Below, one piece after another: positions 1-8,670 of a stretch of DNA of 64,000 bases (the stretch's first letter is position 1; each line of letters starts with the position of its first letter). Below the pieces are notes generated by a model. It saw only the letters and a program-made list of their open reading frames with translations. It ran no database searches and was not told where the DNA came from. Position numbers and translations under genes: made by a program. The stretch comes from Oceanihabitans sp. IOP_32 (GTDB lineage: Bacteria > Bacteroidota > Bacteroidia > Flavobacteriales > Flavobacteriaceae), in the NCBI RefSeq assembly GCF_009498295.1, contig NZ_CP040813.1, forward strand, positions 911,001 to 975,000. Reading direction: 5' to 3'.

Positions 1-551
1 AAAAAACAACGCGTTGTGGCCTCGACATCGGCTGTGGCGTTATGTGCTTCAGCAAAAGGTTCGTTAAACAAAAACTCATGCAACTCGGTTAAAGTGGGCA
101 GTTTAAATTTACCATAGCGCCCTCCTGGAATCTGGCATAAGTTTGCTGTGTGTTCTGTACAGGTATCTAAAACTGGAAGTTCTTGCAAGGGGTTGGCGAC
201 AGCGCCACGAACAAATTCAGCACCCATAATATTAAGGTCGAACTTTACATTTTGCCCCACCACAAATTTAGTTTTACCCAGTGCTTCATTAAATTTCTCT
301 AAAACTTCGGCCAAAGGCACCCCTTGCTCCATAGCCAATTCGGTAGAGATACCGTGAATTTTCTCGGCATCATAAGGAATATTAAACCCCTCTGGTTGCA
401 CCAAATAATCTTGACTATCTATACAATTTCCCATGGCATCATGCAGTTGCCATGCAATTTGGATACACCTAGGCCAATTATCGGTATCTGTAATAGGTGC
501 GTCCCATCGCTTTGGTAATCCTGTAGTTTCCGTGTCGAAAATTAAGTACAT
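1..551 (-). CDS. dnaE: DNA polymerase III alpha subunit, N-terminal exonuclease part (partial)
   Basis: The gene starts at the ATG complementary to 549-551 and runs off the left edge, so only the first 183 residues are visible. They form a DEDDh 3'-5' exonuclease domain: DTETTG at residues 6-11 supplies Asp6 and Glu8, FDLN has Asp105, and HNATAD has His170 and Asp175. In Flavobacteriaceae an exonuclease domain of this type, opening with MYLIFDTETTG, forms the N-terminus of a long DnaE replicative polymerase, which would provide proofreading in cis. The polymerase part lies outside the window, so a free-standing epsilon-like exonuclease cannot be strictly excluded. It is transcribed divergently from rpsP. 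Confidence 0.82.
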   Translation of the reverse strand, partial: MYLIFDTETTGLPKRWDAPITDTDNWPRCIQIAWQLHDAMGNCIDSQDYLVQPEGFNIPYDAEKIHGISTELAMEQGVPLAEVLEKFNEALGKTKFVVGQNVKFDLNIMGAEFVRGAVANPLQELPVLDTCTEHTANLCQIPGGRYGKFKLPTLTELHEFLFNEPFAEAHNATADVEATTRCF

Positions 552-768
552 AAAAGTAGTTGTTAGTCGCCTTAAAAGCCGTAAAGTTTTTAAACGTGTA
601 AAAATACATAGAAATTATACTTTTATAAAATGAAGACTGCAAGAGTTGTAAACAAAAAAGAAAGAACACTAAAGCGCAGCCTACTTTGGTTGGAAATTTA
701 AAAAAACTTGTATGGTAAAAACCCTTAACCATATCTAAACCTACCCTTTTAAAGCATTATAACACAAA

Positions 769-979
769 TGTCCGATCAAAGATATTATGAAACTGTCAAC
801 GCCTTTAAAATATAGAACTTTACACATTTTTTTAAATGTTACCTTGTTTATTTTAAACCATTGTTAAGATTTAAAGGAGATATTTTGCTAATTGAAGCAC
901 TTCTGCTTATCCCTTAGTTAGAATCAAGTCTTTGTACTTGATTCTAAAAGCGAAGCGGTCTTAAGCCTCTTATAAGACA
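769..979 (-). mobile_element. MITE-like element family 1, copy A
   Basis: A 211-bp non-coding element that matches, in reverse orientation, the elements at 6785, 38013 and 57991. The right end is TGTCCGAT at 769-776. The other end is degenerate (TAAGACA instead of TCGGACA), so this is the most diverged copy. The shared interior includes GAATCAAGTCTTTG and GCGAAGCGGTCTTA. It sits in the dnaE-rpsP divergent intergenic region, ending 105 bp before rpsP. I see no gene in 552-768. Confidence 0.7.
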
Positions 980-1029
980 TTGATGATAATATTCTTTAAA
1001 ATAAAATCCTTAAAAATAAAAAAATATAG

Positions 1030-1037
1030 TATATTTG
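1030..1037 (+). promoter_or_regulatory. Bacteroidetes-type -7 box of rpsP
   Basis: TATATTTG fits the Bacteroidetes housekeeping consensus TAnnTTTG and lies 47 bp before the rpsP start codon. No clear TTTG element is visible about 20 bp further upstream, so the promoter call rests on the -7 box and its position. Confidence 0.5.
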
Positions 1038-1084
1038 CGCCCTCATTAATAACAGAGGTCGAGAACCTCAAATAATTAATAATT

Positions 1085-1585
1085 ATGCCAGTAAAAATTA
1101 GATTACAAAGACACGGTAAAAAAGGAAAACCTTATTACTGGATCGTAGCAGCAGATTCGCGCGCGAAGAGAGATGGTAAATACCTAGAAAAATTAGGTGC
1201 TTACAACCCGAACACAAACCCAGCAACAGTTGAATTAGATGTTGATGGTGCTGTAAAATGGTTACAGAATGGTGCACAACCAACTGATACAGCCAAAAAC
1301 CTATTATCTTACAAAGGTGCTTTACTAAAAAATCACTTAGTAGGTGGTGTTAGAAAAGGAGCCTTAACTGAAGAGCAAGCAGAAGCAAAATTTGCGGCTT
1401 GGTTGGAAGAAAAAGAAGGTAAAGTACAGGCTAAAGCTGAAGGATTATCTGAAGCTCAAGCTAAAGCTAAAGCTGAAGCATTAGCTGCTGAAAAAGCAGT
1501 AAACGAAGCAAGAATAGCTGCGGCTGCTCCTGCGGTTGAAGAAACTGCTCCTGAAGCTGAAGCGCCTAAAAAAGAAGAAGAATAA
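1085..1585 (+). CDS. rpsP: 30S ribosomal protein S16
   Basis: Small-subunit ribosomal protein that helps assemble the 16S rRNA body. The S16 core is residues 1 to about 85 ([21 protein letters not shown] at the start, then [14 protein letters not shown]). With 166 residues it is about twice the E. coli protein; the extra half is a low-complexity Ala/Lys/Glu tail ending in PKKEEE, as is usual in Bacteroidetes. The ATG at 1085 gives the canonical S16 N-terminus. It is followed by its own terminator and then rimM, the S16-linked maturation factor. Confidence 0.97.
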   Translation: MPVKIRLQRHGKKGKPYYWIVAADSRAKRDGKYLEKLGAYNPNTNPATVELDVDGAVKWLQNGAQPTDTAKNLLSYKGALLKNHLVGGVRKGALTEEQAEAKFAAWLEEKEGKVQAKAEGLSEAQAKAKAEALAAEKAVNEARIAAAAPAVEETAPEAEAPKKEEE

Positions 1586-1610
1586 AACGTTTATTTTTTA
1601 TACTTTTAAA

Positions 1611-1637
1611 CTCCGATACCTGCTATCGGAGTTTTTT
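1611..1637 (+). terminator. Rho-independent terminator after rpsP
   Basis: CTCCGATA (1611-1618), a five-base loop, TATCGGAG (1624-1631), then six T. A perfect 8-bp stem 25 bp after the rpsP stop codon; it would uncouple rpsP from rimM or attenuate read-through. Confidence 0.85.
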
Positions 1638-1733
1638 GTTCAAAATAGTTTTGTGCGATAACTTAAAGTGTGAATTCTTAAATGATTAATAGACCGATTT
1701 CTGTGTTTGCTGAAATTGAAAAAATACCTTTTT

Positions 1734-2258
1734 ATGACTAAGGAAGACTGTTTTTATCTCGGAAAAATTGTAAAAAAATACAGTTTTAAAGGTGAAGTAT
1801 TGGCAAAATTAGATACAGACCAACCAGAGATTTACGAAAATTTAGATGCTGTATTCTTAGAACTAAGAAATAATTTAGTCCCTTTTTTTGTTGAAAGCTC
1901 ACAACTACATAAATCTACTTTATTGCGCCTTAAATTTGAGGATGTAGAAACCGAGGCAGATGCCGATGCCATAATGAAAAGTAATTTATATTTACCGCTT
2001 AACTTACTTCCAAAACTTGAAGGCAATAAATTTTATTTTCACGAAGTTATTGGCTTTACCATAGAGGACAAAAATTTTGGTGAAGTAGGCCTCATAAAAA
2101 GCATTAACGATTCTACCTTACAAGCTTTATTTGTGGTCGATCGCCATGGCACCGAAATATTAATCCCCATGAATGATGAATTTATTTTAAACGTAGATAG
2201 AGAGAATAAAACTATTTTAGTAGAAACACCCGAAGGTTTAATTGACCTTTACCTATAA
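1734..2258 (+). CDS. rimM: Ribosome maturation factor RimM
   Basis: Assists maturation of the 30S head domain and binds S19. The 174-residue product has the N-terminal RimM beta-barrel (residues 1-90, starting MTKEDCFYLGKIVKKYSFKG) and a C-terminal PRC-barrel (about 95-170, with FYFHEVIGF and GTEILIPM). I place the start at ATG 1734 because that gives the family N-terminus; a TTG at 1707 would add nine residues with no family counterpart. It lies downstream of rpsP, a conserved association, though a terminator separates the two. Confidence 0.93.
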   Translation: MTKEDCFYLGKIVKKYSFKGEVLAKLDTDQPEIYENLDAVFLELRNNLVPFFVESSQLHKSTLLRLKFEDVETEADADAIMKSNLYLPLNLLPKLEGNKFYFHEVIGFTIEDKNFGEVGLIKSINDSTLQALFVVDRHGTEILIPMNDEFILNVDRENKTILVETPEGLIDLYL

Positions 2259-2269
2259 GTTAATTTATT

Positions 2270-2722
2270 TCAGGCTACCAATGATTTTTCTCGTTCTAAA
2301 AGAGTTAAATTATCTTGTATTTGATCACGTTGTCTAATTAACAATTTACAAAGTGATAAAGGCAAACCGTGCTCCAACAATAAGTCATTATAAACATTTA
2401 TAGTTAAGTACTTTATTTCACGTATCTCTCTTAACAAATCGACCTCATACTGAAAGAGAAGGGCGTTTTTAATATTCATCTTAATTTTTGAAAAATTGAT
2501 AAAATTATTTTTAGAATACTCGCTATTTTTATCTAGTTTTTCAATTTCAGATTGTAATAATTTACCAAATTCATAGCGTTCAAAACTACGCTCTCTAAAA
2601 TAGGTCTTTAAATCATCTCTATAAACGTATTCCAGTCCTTCTAAATATGTGGTTTCTATTTCATGATTCATAATCAACAAATCATTCAATTTTTTTAAAA
2701 TTTTCGGGTTCTTCAATCTCAT
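2270..2722 (-). CDS. DUF2383 (PA2169-like) four-helix-bundle protein
   Basis: A 150-residue, strongly charged, all-helical protein with no signal peptide. The N-terminal LNDLLIMNHEIETTYLEGLEY and the later YFRERSFERYEFGKLLQSEI match the ferritin-like DUF2383 pattern. Members are often linked to stress responses, but the biochemical role is not established. It converges on rimM with 11 bp between stop codons and appears to be a single-gene unit. Family assignment is by pattern recognition and not a profile search. Confidence 0.65.
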   Translation of the reverse strand: MRLKNPKILKKLNDLLIMNHEIETTYLEGLEYVYRDDLKTYFRERSFERYEFGKLLQSEIEKLDKNSEYSKNNFINFSKIKMNIKNALLFQYEVDLLREIREIKYLTINVYNDLLLEHGLPLSLCKLLIRQRDQIQDNLTLLEREKSLVA

Positions 2723-2957
2723 ATCTGCAAGTTTTATTTATTACAACGCTTCCAATTCAATGTAAAATCTAAGTGTATTCAAATTAACGAACACACCAAT
2801 CATCAAATTCAATCATTAAACCAAAGTTTATAATATTATATACGAGCCACCTCCCGTTATTAGACACCTAACACGTAATTTTAACATAATTTAGCATATT
2901 TTATACCTTTTAAGCACATTATTTTATACTATTGCTCCATATTTAAAACCTCATAAT

Positions 2958-3674
2958 ATGTCTAATAAACCCTTTCGTTTTAAACAATTCTCGGTACATC
3001 AAGGTCGATGTGGCATGAAAATTGGCACCGATGGTGTATTACTTGGTGCCTGGGCGTCTCTAGACAGCAACCCCTTGTCTATTTTAGATATTGGCGCTGG
3101 TACAGGAATTATTTCGCTCATGCTTGCACAACGAAGCGATGTGCAACTTATAGACGCTATTGAAATTGACTCCGAAGCCTACGAACAATGTGTAGATAAT
3201 TTTGAGCAATCGCCTTGGGGAGACCGTTTGTTTTGCTACCATGCTTCACTTGAAGTGTTTACAGAAGAGATAGAAGATAAATACGACCTGATAATTTCTA
3301 ACCCTCCTTTTTATGTTGAAGATTACAAATCGGAGAACAATCAGCGTGATTTAGCGAGATCTTCGACTGCACTACCCTTTAGTGTGCTTATCGAAAGTGT
3401 TTCAAAATTACTTTCAGAGAACGGAGCTTTTAATGTTATTATTCCTTTTAAAGAGGAAAGTAATTTTATTGATTTAGCTTCAAAAGTAAATCTTTTTCCA
3501 ACCGATATTTTACATGTAAAAGGCAATCCTTCAACCGAGATTAAGCGTAGTTTAATCGCTTTTTCTTTCCGCGAAAGCGACACAGTCACCGAAACGCTCA
3601 TTATTGAAACCGAAAGACATCGATACACCGAAAAATACATTAATCTTACTAAAGATTTTTACTTAAAAATGTAA
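2958..3674 (+). CDS. trmN6: tRNA1(Val) (adenine(37)-N6)-methyltransferase-like protein
   Basis: SAM-dependent N6-adenine methyltransferase of the YfiC/TrmN6 family, expected to methylate A37 of tRNA-Val. The 238-residue protein has the family N-terminal FRFKQF...GMKIGTDGVLLGAW, the SAM-binding loop ILDIGAGTGIISL (residues 42-54) and the catalytic NPPFY motif (115-119) typical of N6-adenine enzymes. Length equals the family norm. It stands alone between a divergent DUF2383 gene and the acyl-CoA dehydrogenase gene. The exact tRNA substrate is inferred from the family. Confidence 0.87.
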   Translation: MSNKPFRFKQFSVHQGRCGMKIGTDGVLLGAWASLDSNPLSILDIGAGTGIISLMLAQRSDVQLIDAIEIDSEAYEQCVDNFEQSPWGDRLFCYHASLEVFTEEIEDKYDLIISNPPFYVEDYKSENNQRDLARSSTALPFSVLIESVSKLLSENGAFNVIIPFKEESNFIDLASKVNLFPTDILHVKGNPSTEIKRSLIAFSFRESDTVTETLIIETERHRYTEKYINLTKDFYLKM

Positions 3675-3794
3675 TTCGTTTGATTTGGATTTGTAAATTT
3701 GATAGATTTAAAATGATTATTCTCAATAAAAGCAACACATCATTAATTTCTTATTTTTTTTGACTGTTGTTTTAGACTTTAAAAACAAGACTAA

Positions 3795-4973
3795 ATGAAG
3801 CCAGATTTATTTGAAGCTCCAGATTATTACAACCTAGACGAGTTATTAACCGAAGAGCACAAATTAGTGCGCGATGCCGCTAGAGAGTGGGTAAAACGCG
3901 ACGTGTCTCCAATAATTGAAGATTATGCTCAAAAAGCAGAATTCCCCGCTCAGATAATTAACGGCTTAGCAGAAATTGGTGCTTTTGGGCCTTATATTCC
4001 AGAAGAATATGGTGGTGCGGGATTAGACCAAATTTCTTATGGCCTAATTATGCAAGAAATAGAACGTGGCGATTCTGGCGTGCGCAGCACTGCATCGGTA
4101 CAATCGTCTTTAGTCATGTATCCCATCTTTAAATATGGCAACGAAGCACAGCGCAAAAAATACTTACCCAAATTAGCAAGTGGCGAATGGATAGGCTCTT
4201 TTGGTTTAACAGAACCTGACCACGGCAGTAACCCTAGCGGAATGACCACAAATTTTAAGGATATGGGTGACCATTATCTGCTTAACGGTGCTAAAATGTG
4301 GATTAGCAATGCGCCTTTTTGCCATATTGCCATAGTTTGGGCAAAAGATGAAAGCGGACGCATTCACGGCCTTATAGTCGAGCGTGGTATGGAAGGATTT
4401 TCTACTCCAGAGACACATAATAAATGGTCGCTAAGAGCAAGTGCTACTGGCGAATTAATTTTTGATAATGTTAAAGTGCCAAAAGAAAACTTATTGCCAA
4501 ACAAATCTGGTTTAGGTGCGCCGCTTGGCTGTTTAGATTCGGCGCGTTATGGTATTGCTTGGGGGGCTATTGGTGCCGCCATGGATTGTTACGACACGGC
4601 TTTACGCTACAGTAAAGAACGCATACAGTTTGGAAAACCTATTGGGCAATATCAATTACAACAAAAAAAATTGGCCGAAATGATTACCGAAATTACCAAG
4701 GCTCAGTTATTAGCATGGAGACTCGGTGTAATGCGCGACAAAGGGACGGCAACCTCTGCACAAATATCTATGGCCAAACGCAACAATGTAGAAATGGCAA
4801 TTAATATCGCTAGAGAAGCGAGGCAGATTTTAGGTGGTATGGGCATTACTGGAGAGTATTCTATCATGCGCCATGCTATGAATTTAGAAAGCGTAATAAC
4901 TTACGAGGGCACTCACGATATTCATTTATTAATTACAGGTCTAGATATTACAGGACTTAATGCGTTTAAATAG
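3795..4973 (+). CDS. gcdH: Acyl-CoA dehydrogenase, glutaryl-CoA dehydrogenase-like
   Basis: A FAD-dependent acyl-CoA dehydrogenase of 392 residues, normal for the family. It has the middle-domain motif FGLTEPDHGSNPSGM and the C-terminal catalytic base Glu371 in TYEGTHDIH. The YEGT(H/Y)DIH...ITG ending and LRASATGELIFD context resemble glutaryl-CoA dehydrogenases, which convert glutaryl-CoA to crotonyl-CoA in lysine and tryptophan degradation. Substrate is inferred; a different short-chain acyl-CoA remains possible. It is monocistronic, ending in a clear terminator. Confidence 0.82.
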   Translation: MKPDLFEAPDYYNLDELLTEEHKLVRDAAREWVKRDVSPIIEDYAQKAEFPAQIINGLAEIGAFGPYIPEEYGGAGLDQISYGLIMQEIERGDSGVRSTASVQSSLVMYPIFKYGNEAQRKKYLPKLASGEWIGSFGLTEPDHGSNPSGMTTNFKDMGDHYLLNGAKMWISNAPFCHIAIVWAKDESGRIHGLIVERGMEGFSTPETHNKWSLRASATGELIFDNVKVPKENLLPNKSGLGAPLGCLDSARYGIAWGAIGAAMDCYDTALRYSKERIQFGKPIGQYQLQQKKLAEMITEITKAQLLAWRLGVMRDKGTATSAQISMAKRNNVEMAINIAREARQILGGMGITGEYSIMRHAMNLESVITYEGTHDIHLLITGLDITGLNAFK

Positions 4974-5027
4974 TAATTAAGCCATATTTGGCAGCACATC
5001 TTTAACTCATTATTTTTTTTAAAACGC

Positions 5028-5059
5028 AAATGCTTCTTTTTATTAGGAAGCATTTTTTT
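5028..5059 (+). terminator. Rho-independent terminator after the acyl-CoA dehydrogenase gene
   Basis: AAATGCTTC (5028-5036) pairs with GAAGCATTT (5047-5055), followed by a T tract. It lies 54 bp after the stop codon and just before the metallophosphoesterase start. Confidence 0.75.
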
Positions 5060-5084
5060 ATTGAAAATTAGTTACTTTTACTTT

Positions 5085-5993
5085 ATGTTTTCATCAACAA
5101 AAAGATTAGATAAAGCCTATAAAAATGCGAAAACCATTAATTTTAATGATGATAGCAAGTTTATTTTATTTAGTGATTGCCACCGAGGCGACAATAGTTT
5201 TGCTGATGATTTTGCCAACAATAGAAACATCTATTTTCATGCTTTAAAGCACTATTATACAGAAGGCTTTGCATATTGTGAGATTGGAGACGGCGATGAG
5301 CTCTGGGAAAACCTATCGTTTAGCAGCATTTTTAATGCACATAAAAATGTGTATTTGCTCATGAAATCATTTCACAAAGCTAATAAATTACACATGATTT
5401 GGGGCAACCACGACATGGTGTACAGAAACCCAAATTATGTAAAAAAACATTTATCAACCTATTTCGATCCCAAAACTGGTCAAGATGTTGAGCTGTTTAA
5501 AAATCTTGAATATCACGAAGGGCTTATTTTAAAACACAACGCAACACAACAAGAGCTGTTCTTAACCCACGGCCATCAAGCCGATTGGTGGAATTATTTG
5601 TTCTGGAAATGGAGCCGGTTTTTAGTGCGAATTCTTTGGAAACCTTTAAACGTCATGGGTATTGCAGATCCTACAAGCCCGGCAAAAAATTATACCGAAC
5701 TTATAAAAGTAGAACACCGTATTAAGAAATGGATCATTAAAAATAATAATCTTATTACCATTACTGGCCATACGCACAGGCCTCGTTTTCCCGAACCTGA
5801 CAACATCTCTTTTTTTAATGATGGTAGCTGTGTACACCCTCGAAGTATCACAGGGATTGAAATTGAAAATGGCAAAATAGCCTTAATAAAATGGCAAATA
5901 GCCACTAAAGAAGATGGCACACTGCAAATTGTGAGAATACTGCTTGAAGGGCCAAAAAAATTGAGTGATTATAAAACAGATTCTTTCATCTAA
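5085..5993 (+). CDS. Calcineurin-like metallophosphoesterase
   Basis: A 302-residue soluble protein with every motif of the dinuclear metallophosphoesterase fold: Asp31 and His33 in SDCHRGD, Asp69 in GDGDE, GNHD at 107-110, His162/His164 in THGHQAD, and GHTH at 228-231. The substrate is not evident. I prefer ATG 5085 (MFSSTKRLDKAY) over a TTG at 5061, which lies inside the preceding terminator T tract. It converges on the CvpA gene with a 12-bp gap. Confidence 0.85.
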   Translation: MFSSTKRLDKAYKNAKTINFNDDSKFILFSDCHRGDNSFADDFANNRNIYFHALKHYYTEGFAYCEIGDGDELWENLSFSSIFNAHKNVYLLMKSFHKANKLHMIWGNHDMVYRNPNYVKKHLSTYFDPKTGQDVELFKNLEYHEGLILKHNATQQELFLTHGHQADWWNYLFWKWSRFLVRILWKPLNVMGIADPTSPAKNYTELIKVEHRIKKWIIKNNNLITITGHTHRPRFPEPDNISFFNDGSCVHPRSITGIEIENGKIALIKWQIATKEDGTLQIVRILLEGPKKLSDYKTDSFI

Positions 5994-6005
5994 ACAAAAA
6001 CAGGT

Positions 6006-6521
6006 CTATACCTCTGTTTCTGGACTTATATAATCTGCCTTAAGCTCAAGTATATTAGGAAATATCATAGGCACCAAATCTTTTACAGGCTTATAAAGTA
6101 CCGTATCGTTAATATCATCTTCTTCAACAAACGTAATCGTACTGTTTAGCCTGTCGAAAATATTTAAAACAATACTTAAAATGAGTATAATTTTCACGGC
6201 TCCAAAAACACCTCCTAAAAACTTATTAACAATACCCAAGGCAGCAAAATCGGCTAATTTGGTAAGTGCTTTACCTGCAAGCGCAATAGCTAAAACAATC
6301 ACAATAAAGGTTATGGCAAAGGCGGTAATCGTTATGGTTTTTTCGTCCCAAGACACTTTAGTCTTTAAAAAATCGGATGCAAAATTGCTAAAATGTATCG
6401 CTCCATAAACCCCAGCAACCAGAGCAATAAGTGAGGCCACCTCAACAAAAAGGCCTTTTAAAAAACCCCGAATTAGACCGAATAAAATTAAAGTCCCTAA
6501 AACAATATCTATAACGCCCAT
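6006..6521 (-). CDS. CvpA family membrane protein
   Basis: About 171 residues with four predicted membrane helices; it begins with the family signature MGVIDIVLGTLILFGLIRGF, followed by a GLFVEVASL segment. CvpA proteins are needed for colicin V production in E. coli and for envelope and bile tolerance elsewhere; the molecular role is unknown. ATG at 6521 gives the family N-terminus, while an upstream ATG at 6554 would add eleven hydrophilic residues. The C-terminal tail (about 130-171) is acidic. Confidence 0.82.
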   Translation of the reverse strand: MGVIDIVLGTLILFGLIRGFLKGLFVEVASLIALVAGVYGAIHFSNFASDFLKTKVSWDEKTITITAFAITFIVIVLAIALAGKALTKLADFAALGIVNKFLGGVFGAVKIILILSIVLNIFDRLNSTITFVEEDDINDTVLYKPVKDLVPMIFPNILELKADYISPETEV

Positions 6522-6784
6522 ACTGCTATTTTTTGTAAATATATAATTTTTCATCGTTATAAATTGCTACCTCGTAGTATTAAAGAAAAGATAAACGACC
6601 GCTGCGCTTTTAGAATCAAGAAGAAATACTTGGGTTCAAAATAAATAATAAGCATTATAAATTCTTTTCTATGCTATTAGAAGCAATACTTTCTAAATTA
6701 CACAAAAGGAATGCTGCACACGTTTCAAAAAAAAATAGAAAGCACTAAACCCATTTCATTAAATAATTATATTTTAATTATTAA

Positions 6785-6995
6785 TGTCCGGTAAAAGACA
6801 TAAGACCGCTTCGCTTTTAGATATTAGAACAAAGACTAGATTCTAACTAATTGATTGGCAGAAGTGAATTGAATAATAAAACATCTCATCGCACTCTTTA
6901 TAATTGTTTTGTATAAACAAGGTATCATTTTAAAAGACGCGTCAAGTTCTTTATTTAAAAAAGATTAACGATTACAAAACGTTTTTAGTCGGACA
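6785..6995 (+). mobile_element. MITE-like element family 1, copy B
   Basis: A 211-bp element with termini TGTCCGG (6785-6791) and GTCGGACA (6988-6995). Bases outside read TTA-A and C-TAA, so both sides carry TA. The left 60 bp match copies C and D closely (AGACATAAGACCGCTTCGCT), while the centre has diverged. The rest of the gap 6522-7112 holds no gene; a stretch near 6593 (GACCGCTGCGCTTTTAGAATC) may be a fragment of the same element. Confidence 0.72.
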
Positions 6996-7112
6996 CTAAT
7001 GTATTTTAATAGAATATTAGCGTTAAAGAATAAAGAATTTATAGAACAGAAGTCCAAAATAACAACGCCATTCATTAACTTTGACCTTTCAATTTTAAAC
7101 TGGAATTTTAAA

Positions 7113-7469
7113 ATGTCAAGAGACGAACAATTAAAAGCGCGCTGGAATTTGGTGGTCACAAAACTATCTAAGCAATTTGCCGATGGAGAAATCTTAGATC
7201 TAGACGCTATAATTTACCTCATAGGCGTGCAAGAACTTGGGCAATTAAGCCGCAGCTTTAAAAAAGACCAAAAACTCGATTTAATGCATATTGCCATTTG
7301 TAAATTGCTTACACCTTACGGCTATTACGAGCTGGATTTCGTAGACGATGAGGGTTGGCCACATTACAAAACTTTAGAAACTTTACCGCACCTTAAAGCC
7401 GGTGAGCAGAGTGTTTTAATGAAAGAGGCCATTGTAAATTACTTTGTAGAAACCCAGTATATTGATTAG
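7113..7469 (+). CDS. Conserved flavobacterial protein of unknown function
   Basis: A 118-residue cytoplasmic protein, starting MSRDEQLKARWNLVVTKLS, with no signal peptide or membrane segment. It contains ILDLDAIIYLIGVQELG and a Tyr/Asp-rich YGYYELDFVDDEGWPHYK motif. I recognise the overall type as a conserved single-copy protein found beside pheS in relatives but know no function. The ATG at 7113 is preferred; upstream in-frame ATG 6999 would place the first codons against the end of the MITE-like element and yields an unconserved-looking leader. Confidence 0.6.
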   Translation: MSRDEQLKARWNLVVTKLSKQFADGEILDLDAIIYLIGVQELGQLSRSFKKDQKLDLMHIAICKLLTPYGYYELDFVDDEGWPHYKTLETLPHLKAGEQSVLMKEAIVNYFVETQYID

Positions 7470-7477
7470 TAATTTTT

Positions 7478-7555
7478 GGGCGTTACCACAAGGGTCGGGC
7501 TTTCGGCAGTCGCTCTCTGCGAGGAGCTCCAACAAATACCTCAATCCCTAACGCA
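7478..7555 (+). repeat. REP-like palindromic repeat, copy 1
   Basis: Starts GGGCGTTAC, contains GGGTCGGGCTTTCGG, and ends CAATCCCTAACGC. The outer GCGTTA/TAACGC are inverted, so the unit can fold. The same unit, inverted, is at 11665-11761. It fills the gap between the upstream gene stop (7469) and the pheS promoter. Confidence 0.65.
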
Positions 7556-7572
7556 CTTTAGGTAAAAAATAG

Positions 7573-7580
7573 TAGATTTG
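7573..7580 (+). promoter_or_regulatory. -7 box of pheS
   Basis: TAGATTTG fits TAnnTTTG and lies 23 bp before the pheS start. The region where a -33 element would lie falls at the end of the REP-like repeat (CTTTAGG at about 7556), so the repeat abuts or contributes to this promoter. Confidence 0.5.
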
Positions 7581-7603
7581 CATTCATTTTTTTAAATGTA
7601 GTT

Positions 7604-8623
7604 ATGATAGATAAAGTAAAACAACTTATTGCCGAGGCCGAAGCTTTTCAAGCGCAATCGAAAGAAGAAGTAGAAGCATTCCGCATAAAATATTTAGGTA
7701 AAAAAGGATTACTAAACGGCTTTTTTGCCGAATTTAAAAATGTTGCCAACGACCAAAAAAAGGAATTTGGTCAAATTATCAATCAGCTTAAAAAAACAGC
7801 CGAAGATAAAGTAACCGCTTTAAAAGAAGAGCTAGAAAGCAAAGACGAGGTAAAAGGCGTTTTTGGTGATTTATCACGCCCAGGAACACCTGTTCAAATT
7901 GGTGCGCGCCACCCTATTTCTATTGTAAAAAATCAAATTATAGAGATATTCTCGAATATTGGTTTTAATGTGAGCGAAGGTCCAGAAATTGAGGACGACT
8001 GGCATAACTTTACCGCATTAAACCTTCCAGAATACCACCCTGCACGCGATATGCAGGATACTTTTTTTATTCAAACCAATCCAGATATTTTACTGCGTAC
8101 CCACACCAGTTCTGTGCAAGTACGTTATATGGAAAACAACAAACCGCCTATTCGCACCATATCGCCAGGTCGCGTGTATAGAAATGAAGCGATTTCGGCA
8201 CGCTCGCATTGTTTTTTCCATCAAGTAGAAGGTTTATACATCGATAAAGATGTAAGTTTTGCCGACTTAAAACATACCCTACAATACTTCACCACTCAAT
8301 TGTTTGGGAAAAGCAAAATACGGTTGCGTCCGTCGTACTTCCCGTTTACAGAACCTAGCGCAGAAATAGATGTGTATTGGGGTTTAGAAACCGAAACCGA
8401 TTATAAAATTACAAAAGGCACAGGTTGGTTAGAAATAGCTGGTTGCGGTATGGTAGATCCCAACGTTTTAACCAATTGTGGCATCGATGCCGAAACCTAT
8501 TCTGGTTTTGCTTTTGGCGTGGGTATAGACCGTATTGCTATGCTATTACACCAAATTGACGATATTAGATTGCTAAGTGAAAACGATGTGCGTTTTCTGG
8601 AACAGTTTAAATCGGCTTTGTAG
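7604..8623 (+). CDS. pheS: Phenylalanine--tRNA ligase alpha subunit
   Basis: Catalytic subunit of the class II alpha2beta2 synthetase that charges tRNA-Phe. The 339-residue length is normal. An N-terminal coiled-coil (residues 1-90) is followed by the catalytic domain: motif 2 region GRVYRNEAISARSHCFFHQ and motif 3 FGVGIDRIAMLL near the C-terminus. pheT is not adjacent, as is common in Bacteroidetes. Monocistronic by context. Confidence 0.97.
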   Translation: MIDKVKQLIAEAEAFQAQSKEEVEAFRIKYLGKKGLLNGFFAEFKNVANDQKKEFGQIINQLKKTAEDKVTALKEELESKDEVKGVFGDLSRPGTPVQIGARHPISIVKNQIIEIFSNIGFNVSEGPEIEDDWHNFTALNLPEYHPARDMQDTFFIQTNPDILLRTHTSSVQVRYMENNKPPIRTISPGRVYRNEAISARSHCFFHQVEGLYIDKDVSFADLKHTLQYFTTQLFGKSKIRLRPSYFPFTEPSAEIDVYWGLETETDYKITKGTGWLEIAGCGMVDPNVLTNCGIDAETYSGFAFGVGIDRIAMLLHQIDDIRLLSENDVRFLEQFKSAL

Positions 8624-8670
8624 AGATGTTAAGTGTATAACTCTAAAGCTTTAATAAAATTTAAAATAAA

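Noticed and set aside
478-732. An open frame overlapping the start of dnaE on the same strand
   Set aside because: It is another frame of the dnaE region; the DEDDh motifs lie in the frame starting at 551.
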